A program made the position numbers and the translations under genes. 25,408 bases of DNA from a virus: the IMG/VR virus record IMGVR_UViG_3300035670_001157, positions 1-25,408 of that record; one strand, 5' to 3'. How positions within the stretch are numbered: the first letter of the stretch is position 1; every line of letters starts with the position of its first letter. Of the stretch, positions 13,934 through 23,400 are shown one piece after another. The notes beneath the pieces are model-generated. The model was not told where the DNA came from and did no database searches. It saw only the letters and a program-made list of their open reading frames with translations.

Positions 13934-16729
13934 ATGGCAGACAACCTTCCGCTGAATCAGATCCGGCCAGCCGCCAGGCCGGTTGACAGCTTCATCAGGC
14001 CGGCGACCCCGAATGTGGCGGCCCCAGCTGCGCCGCAGATGCTGCCCAACCCACAGGGCATCCGAACCATTGCGCAAGGCAATGGCGGAAACGTGCAAGG
14101 CGTCAATCAGTTCGCCGAGCTGGCCCTGGCCCTGGCGCCGCTGGCGCGGGGGCTGGTCGATTTGGCTGGCACCGGGATGCAGATGTACGCCAAGGGTGAA
14201 TACGAGAAGGGCCGGGCCGAGGCCGCCCGAGCGCAGGCGCTGGCTAACCAGCAGATGCTGCAGTCGCAGGCGGACTACGCCAGCGAGAACCGCAAGCTGG
14301 CCCAGGTCGATCCGATCGGGGCCCTGATGATGGATCGGGTGAATCCGTATCGGTCAGCCGGACGGCAGAACACCCTCAACCGGATCGCTGGGCAAGAGAT
14401 TCCCTCGGCGGTGCTGCGCAAGTACAGAAACACTCCTGGCGCCTACGAGCTGGCGCCGGGCTCGCCTGAGCTGAAGAAGCTCGAAGCCCAGGCGGTCGAA
14501 GAAGTTACCCAGAAGTACCGGGTCAACCCGGGCTCGCCGGGCTTCGTGGAGCACGTGTTGCCAGCGATCGGCCAGGCCGGGGAGAGGCTCTACAGCCAGC
14601 ACTGGGACGATCACGTCAAGCACCAGAAAGAGACCGCTTGGCGCAACACTGCGGTCGAAGCATCGGCGATTTACCAACAGGCCCGGCAGACGGGGGCTGT
14701 CGAGTGGATGGAGTACGACCCCACCACCGGCCGGCCTATCCGCCGCATAGCCCAGGTGGGCGCCGATCGCGCAGGGTGGGAGCGCGGCTTGCAGGTGCTG
14801 ATTGGCCAGGCGGCTGATCGCTTGGCGAACGAGACGGGGATTCCTGGAGAGGCCAGCACGTTCAAACGCCAGATGTTTGAGCGACTGGCCGAGATGGCCG
14901 GCGTCAGCGGTAACACCGAGCTCAGGCGGATCCTGCTGAACGTCGAGGCCGGCCCCGTTGGCAAAGACGGTCGCCGCGCCCTGGCGGGCGAGCTCTACGG
15001 CATCGAGATGTTCGAGAGCAACAACAAGATCAGTCAGACGCTGTGGCAGCAAAGCCAGCGCCAGACCGAGCAAGGCGTTCAGCAGTTCGAGTCTGAGCTG
15101 GCCAACATCACCTATGGGATGCCGGACGGCCCGCAGCGGGGGCAGGCAATCAACGACTTGGTGCAGAAATACAGCGCCATGGGCGTGCCAGTGGGCAAGC
15201 TGATGGAGGCCACTTCGGGCATGAGCAAGACGCTCGATGACGTGGCCGGGCGCAGTTACGACCCATCGGGCACTGACGCCCTGCTGCAGGACATGCAGTC
15301 CCGGGTGGGTTCGGGCTGGAACGCCAAAGCTGCCGACCGTGAGTTCGAAAGCAGCCTGGCCAACGTGCCGCCTCAGGAGCGTGCTGCCTACCGCAAGCAG
15401 TACGCCAGCATCCGCCAGGGCAAGGAGAAGGAGAAGGACGATGTGCCGGGCCACCTGGTCAACCCGCTGATCGAAGCCAAGATCAAGGGCCGGCTGCGTG
15501 AGTTTTACGCAACCGATGAGACGGAGGCCGCCCTGCGGCCAGGGGTGAACATCACCGACTTGCTGGCCTATGGCGACGCCGACATCGCTCGCTCAAGCCA
15601 GTTGCAGCTGCAGGCCTACAGAGGGCACGTCTACAACCGCATCCAAGAGGCTGAGGCCAAGAAAGGGGCCAAGCTCTCGGCTGCTGAAATCACCAGCGTC
15701 ACCAGCCGGGCCCTGGAGGAGTACGGCAAAAACGACAGAGAGGCGCTGCTGCAGCTGTTCCCTGGCTCCAACAAGGCTCCGAACGTCCCATCGGTCGGCA
15801 GCCGTGCTCGGCCGCCTGCCCCTGGGGCTGGCGATGGCGTTGCGCCGGGCCGGCAGTCCTTTGCCAAGCCGGTCTACCCCTCGGGCCAGCTCGACAACAT
15901 CCCCGATCGCGGTGCGCGGCTGCAGAGCGGCGAGCCGGTGCTGGCCCTGCCCAGCGTGCAAGAGGAGATGGGCCGGGTGCTCAATGGCCAACCACCCAGC
16001 GCTGCGGCTGCCAGGGCTGCCAGGGACGCCGGCTACGGCAGCAACGTCGGCCGCTGGCTGCTGCGTGAAGCAGGGAACTACCCCAGCTTCACCATCCCCA
16101 ATGACGCCCGGCAACAGTTGCTGCGCAGCAGCCGCGACGCGCAGGGCGTTGCCGACCAGTTCCGCACGGCGATGGCGCCAGCCCGGCCGGTGCAGTCGGT
16201 CGCCGGGTGGTTCTTCGATGCGCTGACTGGCACGGCGCCAGCGATGGCAGCACCGAACCTGGCACAGATGAGCAGGGCCCGGGCAGGCGCGCCAACGCTG
16301 GCCACTCGTTCCGGCTCGTACCAGTCGGGTCCGCGCCCAAGCTGGGACAACGTTGTGGCCATGGCCCGAGCAAAAGGCTCCAAGTTTCCTGAGCTTGTTG
16401 CTGCTCAGTGGGCATTGGAGTCCGACTGGGGCCGATCACCAAGTGGCCGCAACAACTTTTTTGGGCAGAAAGGTCCAGGAACAAGGAAAGCCACCTGGGA
16501 GGTCGTAAATGGCCGCAGGGTTAACACCACGGCCAGCTTCATGGACTTTGCGAGCCCGGCCGACAGCGTTGGGTATCTGGTGAACAAGTGGTATCAGGGC
16601 AGAGGCGGCGCCAACAACGCCAAGACGGTTGAGGAGGCGGCGCGAATCCTGAAGCAGCAGGGATACGCGACTGACCCCGAATACGTGAACAAGTTGCTGC
16701 GCATCATCCGCAGCAACAGGAGGCCTTAA
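13934..16729 (+). CDS. gp15-like internal virion protein with C-terminal GH73/FlgJ-type glucosaminidase domain
   Basis: 931 residues (T7 gp15 is 747). The first ~620 residues are helical and charged, as in gp15: a hydrophobic helix VNQFAELALALAPLARGLVDLAG near residue 60, then long Ala/Gln/Glu-rich helices. A low-complexity Pro/Ala/Gly linker follows (about 620-790). Residues ~795-931 form a peptidoglycan-hydrolase domain: FPELVAAQWALESDWGRSPSG with the presumed catalytic E829, NNFFGQKG (840-847), an aromatic-rich middle, FMDFASPADSVGYLVN and YATDPEYVNKLLRII at the end. This is the GH73/FlgJ layout. In T7 the wall-cutting activity is at the gp16 N-terminus. It probably cuts host peptidoglycan during DNA ejection. 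No strong ribosome-binding site precedes the ATG. Confidence 0.82.
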   Translation: MADNLPLNQIRPAARPVDSFIRPATPNVAAPAAPQMLPNPQGIRTIAQGNGGNVQGVNQFAELALALAPLARGLVDLAGTGMQMYAKGEYEKGRAEAARAQALANQQMLQSQADYASENRKLAQVDPIGALMMDRVNPYRSAGRQNTLNRIAGQEIPSAVLRKYRNTPGAYELAPGSPELKKLEAQAVEEVTQKYRVNPGSPGFVEHVLPAIGQAGERLYSQHWDDHVKHQKETAWRNTAVEASAIYQQARQTGAVEWMEYDPTTGRPIRRIAQVGADRAGWERGLQVLIGQAADRLANETGIPGEASTFKRQMFERLAEMAGVSGNTELRRILLNVEAGPVGKDGRRALAGELYGIEMFESNNKISQTLWQQSQRQTEQGVQQFESELANITYGMPDGPQRGQAINDLVQKYSAMGVPVGKLMEATSGMSKTLDDVAGRSYDPSGTDALLQDMQSRVGSGWNAKAADREFESSLANVPPQERAAYRKQYASIRQGKEKEKDDVPGHLVNPLIEAKIKGRLREFYATDETEAALRPGVNITDLLAYGDADIARSSQLQLQAYRGHVYNRIQEAEAKKGAKLSAAEITSVTSRALEEYGKNDREALLQLFPGSNKAPNVPSVGSRARPPAPGAGDGVAPGRQSFAKPVYPSGQLDNIPDRGARLQSGEPVLALPSVQEEMGRVLNGQPPSAAAARAARDAGYGSNVGRWLLREAGNYPSFTIPNDARQQLLRSSRDAQGVADQFRTAMAPARPVQSVAGWFFDALTGTAPAMAAPNLAQMSRARAGAPTLATRSGSYQSGPRPSWDNVVAMARAKGSKFPELVAAQWALESDWGRSPSGRNNFFGQKGPGTRKATWEVVNGRRVNTTASFMDFASPADSVGYLVNKWYQGRGGANNAKTVEEAARILKQQGYATDPEYVNKLLRIIRSNRRP

Positions 16730-16732
16730 CCC

Positions 16733-19700
16733 ATGCCACAAGAACTAAAGCAAGTGAATGGCCGCTGGGTGGTGACAGGCGCCCAGCAGAGCAGCGACCT
16801 GGCGCCCACGGTGAAGGCTGGGTTTAAGCCGGCAGCGCCCAAGCCGCAGGCAAAGCCCAAGCCCAAGGCGCCTGAACGGCCCTGGTGGTCGAAGTTGATG
16901 AACGACGCCACCTATGAGGTCAACCAACTGCGCGCTGGCAAGCTGCCTCATCTGCGGTTGCTTCAGGCCAGCCCGATTGGCGCGCTGAACACCCAGCTGA
17001 ACCTTGGCGTTGCAGGCGCTGGCGACAACCTGGCCCGCATGGCGTATTCGCTCGCGCAGCGCCATGTGCAGAAGAAGCCCAAGGCCGATCCCAGCAGCGG
17101 AAGAGTGGGCAACCTGCTGGATCAGCTGGTGGATCACCAGTACCGGCGGCTAGGCGCCAAGCCGCCCTCACAGATGAGCCAGGGCGAGCGCAATTTGGAT
17201 CAAATGCGTCGCTCGGTGGTCGGCAACTTGCTGCTGGCACCCGTCACCCCGGGCTTCGGCGTGGCAGGTGCAACAACAACCGCCGGGCGCGTGCTGCGCG
17301 GCGGGGCTGCCTTTGCTGTCAACGAGGTGATGAGCACGATCGTTGACGACAGCACGGGCGGGAACATCGTCAACATGATCAGCCCGAGGTTGCCGTTCGC
17401 GGTCAACGTCGGTGTTGACGACATGGTTGACGCCTATGTGAAGTCGATCGCCCCCAACGCCGCGCTGAGCCTTGGCGTTGGAACGGCGGCTGGCGGCGCG
17501 TTTTCGCTGGCTCAGCGCCTTCCCAATATCCGCCGCAACACCCGTGCTCACCGCGCTGTGCAGCAAGAGGTCCAGCAGCGGGCCAAGCAGGAGTCGATGG
17601 GCATCCTGCAGAAGGACGAAGCAGACGGCCTCGACTTCACCCCGCAGGCCAAGCAACCGGCCCAGCCCGCTTCTGCTCCAGAGCCGACTTTCCAGGAGGC
17701 CAATGCGGCCATGGAAGAGCGGCTGGGGATGAACACCGCTGAGGCCGCTCCAGCGCCCGCTGCTGCGGCTGCTGAGCCCGCTCCGATCCCGACAATCGAG
17801 AACGCCACCACTGAAGACTTTGGCAAGGCCCAGGCGGCTGAGCTGCCCGATGCCGATCCAACTCTTGACCCCTGGACCTACGACCCCGACCTGCCGGAGA
17901 GCACTGCCCTGGGCAAGGCGCTTGAGGAGCTGAGCGACACCGAGATTCAGACCGTGCTCAGCGCACCCGATTTGGACGTGGTGGAGCGCGTCAACCAGGT
18001 CATCGAGGCCCGGGCCGGCATTGAGCCGCGTCTGCCTGTGTCAGCGCAGATGGTGATGGCGCCGACCGATCGACTGGCCGATGACTACCTCGAGACCGTC
18101 GCCCGCAAGCTGAGCGCCCGCGAGGACTACGAGCTGCGGCCGCTTTTTGACCCGGAGCTGAACCCGGAGCTGTGGCAGCGGGCCCAGGCGCTCACTGGCG
18201 TGGATGACGCAGCCCAGCTGAGCAAGGCCGACATGCTCGACTCGCTGAACGCCATGGCTGCTGACGGCCAGGCGCCGATCGTGAATCGAATGATGGGCGG
18301 CCAGATGCTGCCCACCGCCGAGGTGCAAGCAGCACCGCAGGTGTTCCAGTACAAGGGCGGCGTCAACGAGGCCGGCGAGCAGATCGGCAACTCGCTGGAG
18401 GGTGTCGAGCGCTGGGATCCCAATGCCGAGGGGATCATCCAGGTGTGGCGTGACGCCAACGGCGAGATCGGCGAGCCAGGCATGGCCTATGTGGTGAACG
18501 GCCACAACCGGCTGGCTGCGGCCAAGCGCATGGGCATCCCGTCCATGCGAGTGGAATACCTGGACGCTCCGACGGCGGCCGAAGCCCGGCTGCAGGGGGC
18601 AATCTCCAACGTGAGCGACGGCAAGGGGACCGTGTTCGACGCGGCCAAGCTGGCCCGCGAATACGGCATCACCGACCCAGCTCAGCTCAAGGCAATGGGC
18701 AAGCCTGGCGCCAGCGGCTTCTGGAAGGAAGGCATTGCCATGGGCCGGCTGCCTGAGGACGTGTTCACGGCGGCCGTGAACGAGCAGATCCCGCTGCGCC
18801 GTGCCGTGATCATCGGCGAGTCGGGCGCCAACGAGGAGACGATGCGCTCGGCCTATCGCTACCTGGTGCAGCAGGGGCCCGAGAACGTGAGGGAAGGCAC
18901 GCTGCGGGAGATGCTGGCGATGGCCACGTCTTCCCCAGCAGCATCCTCGAGCGGAGGCCGCCAGAAGGTGCTTTTTGAGGGCACCGAATGGGACCAGAGC
19001 TTCAACGAAGGGATGCTGGCAAAGGCCGACCTGGCTGCGGCCGTGCGGCAGATGCTGAGCAAAGAGAAGAAGCTCTTTGGCACGGTGGGCCGCCAGGCCG
19101 GACAGATCGAGCGGGTCGGCCAGGTAGATGCCGCTGCCGCCAAGGACATCAGCGGCGAGGCCAGCCGTGCGCTGACGATCTTTGACGAGCTCAAGTACAT
19201 GACCGGCCCCGTCGGCGATTTGCTTAACGAGGGCACCGAGCGAATCCTGGCCGGCGAATCAGCGGCCCAGGTGGCCAAGGGCATCAAGAACCGTCTGGCC
19301 GCCTCGATCGCCGAGGCCATGGGCAAAGAGGCGGCCCCGGCTGTGGACGTGGTGCAGGAGGACATGTTCGCTGCCGCCACCCGGGCTGCTGAAGAGCCCG
19401 CCGCGCCGATCGAGCTGACGCCCGACGAGCGTCTGGCAGCTGAGGCCCAGCTGCTGCAGCAGGCCGCGGCGAACGGCAAGATTCGCCCGCCCTCGGCGCC
19501 GATCCCTGATCTGCCTGAGCCCGCTCAGGTGCGACTGGACGCGCTCGACGAGGCAAAGCTCCCTCAAGCCACTGCCGACGAAATCCGGCTGGCGGTGGAG
19601 CACAAGCAGAGCGACGCCGCCCTGGCCTTTGAGGAGCAGCAGGCCTTGCGGGATGCAACCGAATACGAAGCCCTTACCTTTGATCAGAAAAGGGACGCAG

Positions 19701-20476
19701 GCCTGGTTGATGGCATCGAGGAAGTCTACGCCGCTGAGATCAAAGAGTTGCGGCGATCACTTGCAGAAGACATTGGAGTTGACTCTCCCCAGAACCTTCA
19801 GTCAAAGGCAGTGCGCCTGGCCGACTTGGAGGCAAGGTTTGGCTTGGCGGCTGACCTCGATGAGGCAATCACCCCTGAGGTGATGCCAAGGGAGAGCAAG
19901 ACGCCGATCGCCGATGCGTTCGGCGCCACGCTGCGGGCTATGGCGGAGTCCGATGCGCGGCTGTTCCGGGAAATCGACCAGCTGACGCAAACCACGCGGC
20001 GGGCAATTGACGAGCTGGGTGGCGGCCCCGCCCGGCCCGCCCGCCCCGAGCCACTGCGGCTGACCGCTTCTGCTGAGCAACCTGAGTTCACGCTGCCCAA
20101 GGAGCTCAGCAAGGCCTCGCCGCGCTACGGCCGCGCCACGATCCGTTTCGAGTCCGACCTGGACCGCACCGCCTACGTGCTGGCCAACGATGCGGTCAAG
20201 CCCAGCAAGTCAGCGGCCAAGTTCCGCGAGGCGCTGGAATTTGCCGGCATGAACGTGGCCGAGGTGACCGCCCACGGCAAAAAGGTCAAGGCAGCCCTCA
20301 AGCAGGCAGCGCGCGACACCACCCCAGGCAACCCAATCCAACTGCCGTCTCAACCCTTTGGCGAAACGGCTAAGCCGCCCACCAGGGCTGGCACTGACCG
20401 CGTACGGCAGCAGATTGACACCAACAACCAAACCATCGACGACATCCGCCGCAAGGCACAACAGGAGGGCTGCTGA
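16733..20476 (+). CDS. Large internal virion/ejection protein with a ParB-like domain (gp16 position, first part)
   Basis: 1247 residues. The N-terminus is Lys/Pro/Ala-rich (KPKPKAPERPWW). Hydrophobic Gly/Ala segments follow at about 160-260 (NLLLAPVTPGFGVAGATTTAG; AALSLGVGTAAGGAFSLAQ), then Ala/Pro/Glu linkers. Residues ~537-680 resemble a ParB/Srx-type domain: VFQYKGGVNEAGEQIG, GVERWDPNAEGIIQVW, YVVNGHNRLAAAKRMGIP (586-603), AAEARLQGAISNVSDGKGT, FDAAKLAREYGI. This set is known from phage-borne ParB-like and polyvalent proteins. The remainder is helical and acidic, ending in a short coiled coil (VRQQIDTNNQTIDDIRRKAQQ). No transglycosylase motif is evident. AGGAGG at 16718-16723 is the ribosome-binding site. 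It is most likely ejected with the DNA; the exact role is unknown. Confidence 0.7.
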   Translation: MPQELKQVNGRWVVTGAQQSSDLAPTVKAGFKPAAPKPQAKPKPKAPERPWWSKLMNDATYEVNQLRAGKLPHLRLLQASPIGALNTQLNLGVAGAGDNLARMAYSLAQRHVQKKPKADPSSGRVGNLLDQLVDHQYRRLGAKPPSQMSQGERNLDQMRRSVVGNLLLAPVTPGFGVAGATTTAGRVLRGGAAFAVNEVMSTIVDDSTGGNIVNMISPRLPFAVNVGVDDMVDAYVKSIAPNAALSLGVGTAAGGAFSLAQRLPNIRRNTRAHRAVQQEVQQRAKQESMGILQKDEADGLDFTPQAKQPAQPASAPEPTFQEANAAMEERLGMNTAEAAPAPAAAAAEPAPIPTIENATTEDFGKAQAAELPDADPTLDPWTYDPDLPESTALGKALEELSDTEIQTVLSAPDLDVVERVNQVIEARAGIEPRLPVSAQMVMAPTDRLADDYLETVARKLSAREDYELRPLFDPELNPELWQRAQALTGVDDAAQLSKADMLDSLNAMAADGQAPIVNRMMGGQMLPTAEVQAAPQVFQYKGGVNEAGEQIGNSLEGVERWDPNAEGIIQVWRDANGEIGEPGMAYVVNGHNRLAAAKRMGIPSMRVEYLDAPTAAEARLQGAISNVSDGKGTVFDAAKLAREYGITDPAQLKAMGKPGASGFWKEGIAMGRLPEDVFTAAVNEQIPLRRAVIIGESGANEETMRSAYRYLVQQGPENVREGTLREMLAMATSSPAASSSGGRQKVLFEGTEWDQSFNEGMLAKADLAAAVRQMLSKEKKLFGTVGRQAGQIERVGQVDAAAAKDISGEASRALTIFDELKYMTGPVGDLLNEGTERILAGESAAQVAKGIKNRLAASIAEAMGKEAAPAVDVVQEDMFAAATRAAEEPAAPIELTPDERLAAEAQLLQQAAANGKIRPPSAPIPDLPEPAQVRLDALDEAKLPQATADEIRLAVEHKQSDAALAFEEQQALRDATEYEALTFDQKRDAGLVDGIEEVYAAEIKELRRSLAEDIGVDSPQNLQSKAVRLADLEARFGLAADLDEAITPEVMPRESKTPIADAFGATLRAMAESDARLFREIDQLTQTTRRAIDELGGGPARPARPEPLRLTASAEQPEFTLPKELSKASPRYGRATIRFESDLDRTAYVLANDAVKPSKSAAKFREALEFAGMNVAEVTAHGKKVKAALKQAARDTTPGNPIQLPSQPFGETAKPPTRAGTDRVRQQIDTNNQTIDDIRRKAQQEGC

Positions 20477-20478
20477 TC

Positions 20479-23400
20479 ATGTCTGGCAACAACTGCGACG
20501 ACGCTTTCCAGCGGATCCAGGAGCTGCGGGAGGAAAACCGCAAGCTGCAGGAAATGGCCGACGCCATGGAGCGGCAGATGAAGGCCGCCGGCGTCTACTC
20601 CTATGCGCCGAAGGGCGACAGCGTGATTCTCCCGGGCCGCAGCGGCAAGCCGGTTGAGCTGGATCGGGCCGACATCGAGCGCGGTTACAAGCAGCTGGCT
20701 GGGACCATGAGCTCCCAGGAAGTGGAAGACATGGTGGCCCGCGGCTTTGACGTGGGCGCCAAACCTAACGGCGCCGATGGCCGCTTCCAGAACTACGACC
20801 GCCTGCTGCGCGAGGTGGACATCAGCACGGTCGATGACTACGCCCGCCTGGCTGAAGCCCTGGGCATCACCCACGAACGGATCGCGCCGGACGACTTTGC
20901 GTTCCTGACGCAGACCTACGACAAGGAGCGACTGACCGAGCTGGTCAGCAACTACTACCGCGATCTGGGCGTCAGCGACGCCGATCTGCTGGTCAAGGCT
21001 GCTGTCAAAACCGCGCCGGTGATTAACGCGGTGGAAAACAAGGTGTGGCTGCGGTTTTGGGCCGATCGCAGCAAACGCGTCTACCTCGACACGCTCGAGC
21101 AGATCCGCACCTACATGCAGGCCATCCCCGGCAGCCCGGTCCCGGCTGAGCTGAAGCAGGACGCCTTCAAGCAGTACAAGCTGGCGCTGGTGATGGAGCG
21201 CCACAACAACCTGGCCAGCCGCCGTCACGCGCAGGCGCTGCGCAGCCAGCAAGAGCAGATCCTGGGCCTCGAGCAGTTTCGGCTCGACCTGGGCGACGAA
21301 CAAGAGGTGGCCGAGGCGATCGGGCTCCGAGGTAAGGACCTCGACAAGGATGAGCACTTTGGCCGGGTGCTGCAGGCCATCGACGACAACGGCGTCAAAG
21401 GCGAGGAGCAACTGAGGTTGCTGATCGACACAACCGAGATTGACGGCTTGGACCCCAAATCCAAGCTCGACAAGGACTGGTTCAACACCCACATGCGCAT
21501 GGCCAATGCGCTGCTGAAGGACTCCCAGCTGGGGAACCTCAACACCCAAATCAAGATGAACGCCGGCAGCAACGCCGTGATGGCGTTCTTTGGCCCGGTG
21601 CAGCAAACGATGGCCAACGGGGTCAAGCTCACGCCGGCGGGCACGCAGCTGACTCGTGCTCCGCTGCTGGAGGCCTCAAAGATCAGCGGAGAGGCGTTCA
21701 ACTATGCGTGGACGACGATGAAGACCACCTGGCGCCGAGACCTGGACCGGGTGTTCAAGGAGGGCGTCAGCCACTACAGCGGCAATCTCGACACCTACGG
21801 CAAGAGCCTGCTGACCAACAACCAGGACCTGCTCGACATGCAGGCGATTGTCGATCAGCCCTACAAGCAGGGCGCCAACTGGGCAGCCACGCTGGCCCAC
21901 CCCCACAACCTCGCGCTATTTACCAACAAGCTGCAGGCGGCAGCGCGGATCCTGGCGTTCACCAAACCCTACGGCGCCAAGGGCGCAACCCGGGTCGAAG
22001 CTGCACTGTCAGCCCTGGGCGTTGACATGGGACAGGGTTCGCGTGGGCTGCGCATTAAAGACATCGACACCTACGTGCCTTGGAAGCCGTTCCTGCGCAC
22101 CATGGCCGGCGTTGACGAGATGTTCGGCAAGTACCAGTACCTGTTCAAGCTCAAGGCCGACCTCGAGGTGAAGGCCCGCATGGAGGGTGCTCAGCTCGGG
22201 CTTCTTAGCGAGCAGGACCGCACTGCATGGGTGCAGGCCCGAATCGACGAAGCGATCTACCAGGCCACCCCCACCGAGGCCAACATCAAGGCCTTCCGCA
22301 AGCAGAACAACCTCAAGGGCAGCGACTTTACCGACGACGAGATTGCGGCGCTGATCGCCGAGAACAACCTGGCCGGGGCACCTTCGCTGGGCACGCCCGA
22401 ATCAGCCGAGGCGCTGAACTATTCGGCAGGGATGCGCTTCCAGGATGCGCCGACTGGAGGCACTGCCGCGGCGGTGGATCGAGCCACGATGAGCCTGCGG
22501 CAAAACTGGGCAGTCGATCGCTACCTGATGCCCTACTGGCGCTCGCCATTCATGGGGATGCTGTTCGATCACCGCCTGACGACGTTTGGCGCGATCGACA
22601 CAATCAAGATGTTGGGCGCCAAGGACCCTTCGCCCGAGCTGGTTGCTCGAGTCAAGGCCGGCTGGGTGATGAGCGGCGCTCTGCTGGGCGCCTTCGGGAT
22701 GCTGGACGCCGCTGGGCTGGTTAGGGGCGGCAATGAGACCGACCCTGCCAAGCGCAACACCATCGCCGGGATGCCCCTGGGCGGCCTGCCGGTGCTGAAC
22801 ACCCTGTTTCTGTGGAAGGACATCCAGACCACGGCCGAGGCATCGCTGGCCAATGAGTACGACGCAAACGAGCTGGGCCTGGCCTGGATGAAGGTCATGA
22901 CCAACCAGGTCATGCGCCAGACCGGCATCCAGCAGGTGCAGCTGTTGATGGACGCCATGCTCGATGGCAGCCAGGCCGCCTGGGAGAAGGTGCGTCAGGC
23001 GATCGGCTTCATGGGATCTGGCCAGGTGCCCTTCTCTGGCGCCATCCGCAACGTGGAGCGCCTGGTGGGGAGCGATCGGGCCAGCTTCTTCCGTGACGCC
23101 CCTGACACCGCGGCGCAGAACTATCTGCTGGAAAAAGACAACCCGTTTGCGCAGATGGAGCAGTCGCTACGCAACTGGGCCTACGACACCCAGCCGCTGA
23201 TTGCCGGCCTGACCGGCGCCAAGCGCAAGGAGACCGACCACCTGGGCAGCCCGATCGGGCACATCAAGGGCATCAACTTCTCCAAGGGGATGCCGGGGTT
23301 CCCGTCGATCTGGCCCAGCGGAAAGATTAACGACGTGGTTTACGGCGAGCTGGACACCCAGGACATGCTCGACCCACCGGGGCCGCTGCTGACCCGAAAG

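Noticed and set aside
14354-15454. Long minus-strand open frame (366 codons) opposite the gp15-like gene
   Set aside because: It is a codon shadow of a GC-rich plus-strand gene. Its translation is His/Leu/Ala/Arg-rich without domain features, and no minus-strand genes are expected in T7-like phages.
20350-21606. Long minus-strand open frame (418 codons) opposite the gp16-like gene
   Set aside because: It spans the junction of two well-supported plus-strand genes, has shadow-type composition, and no ribosome-binding or family evidence.
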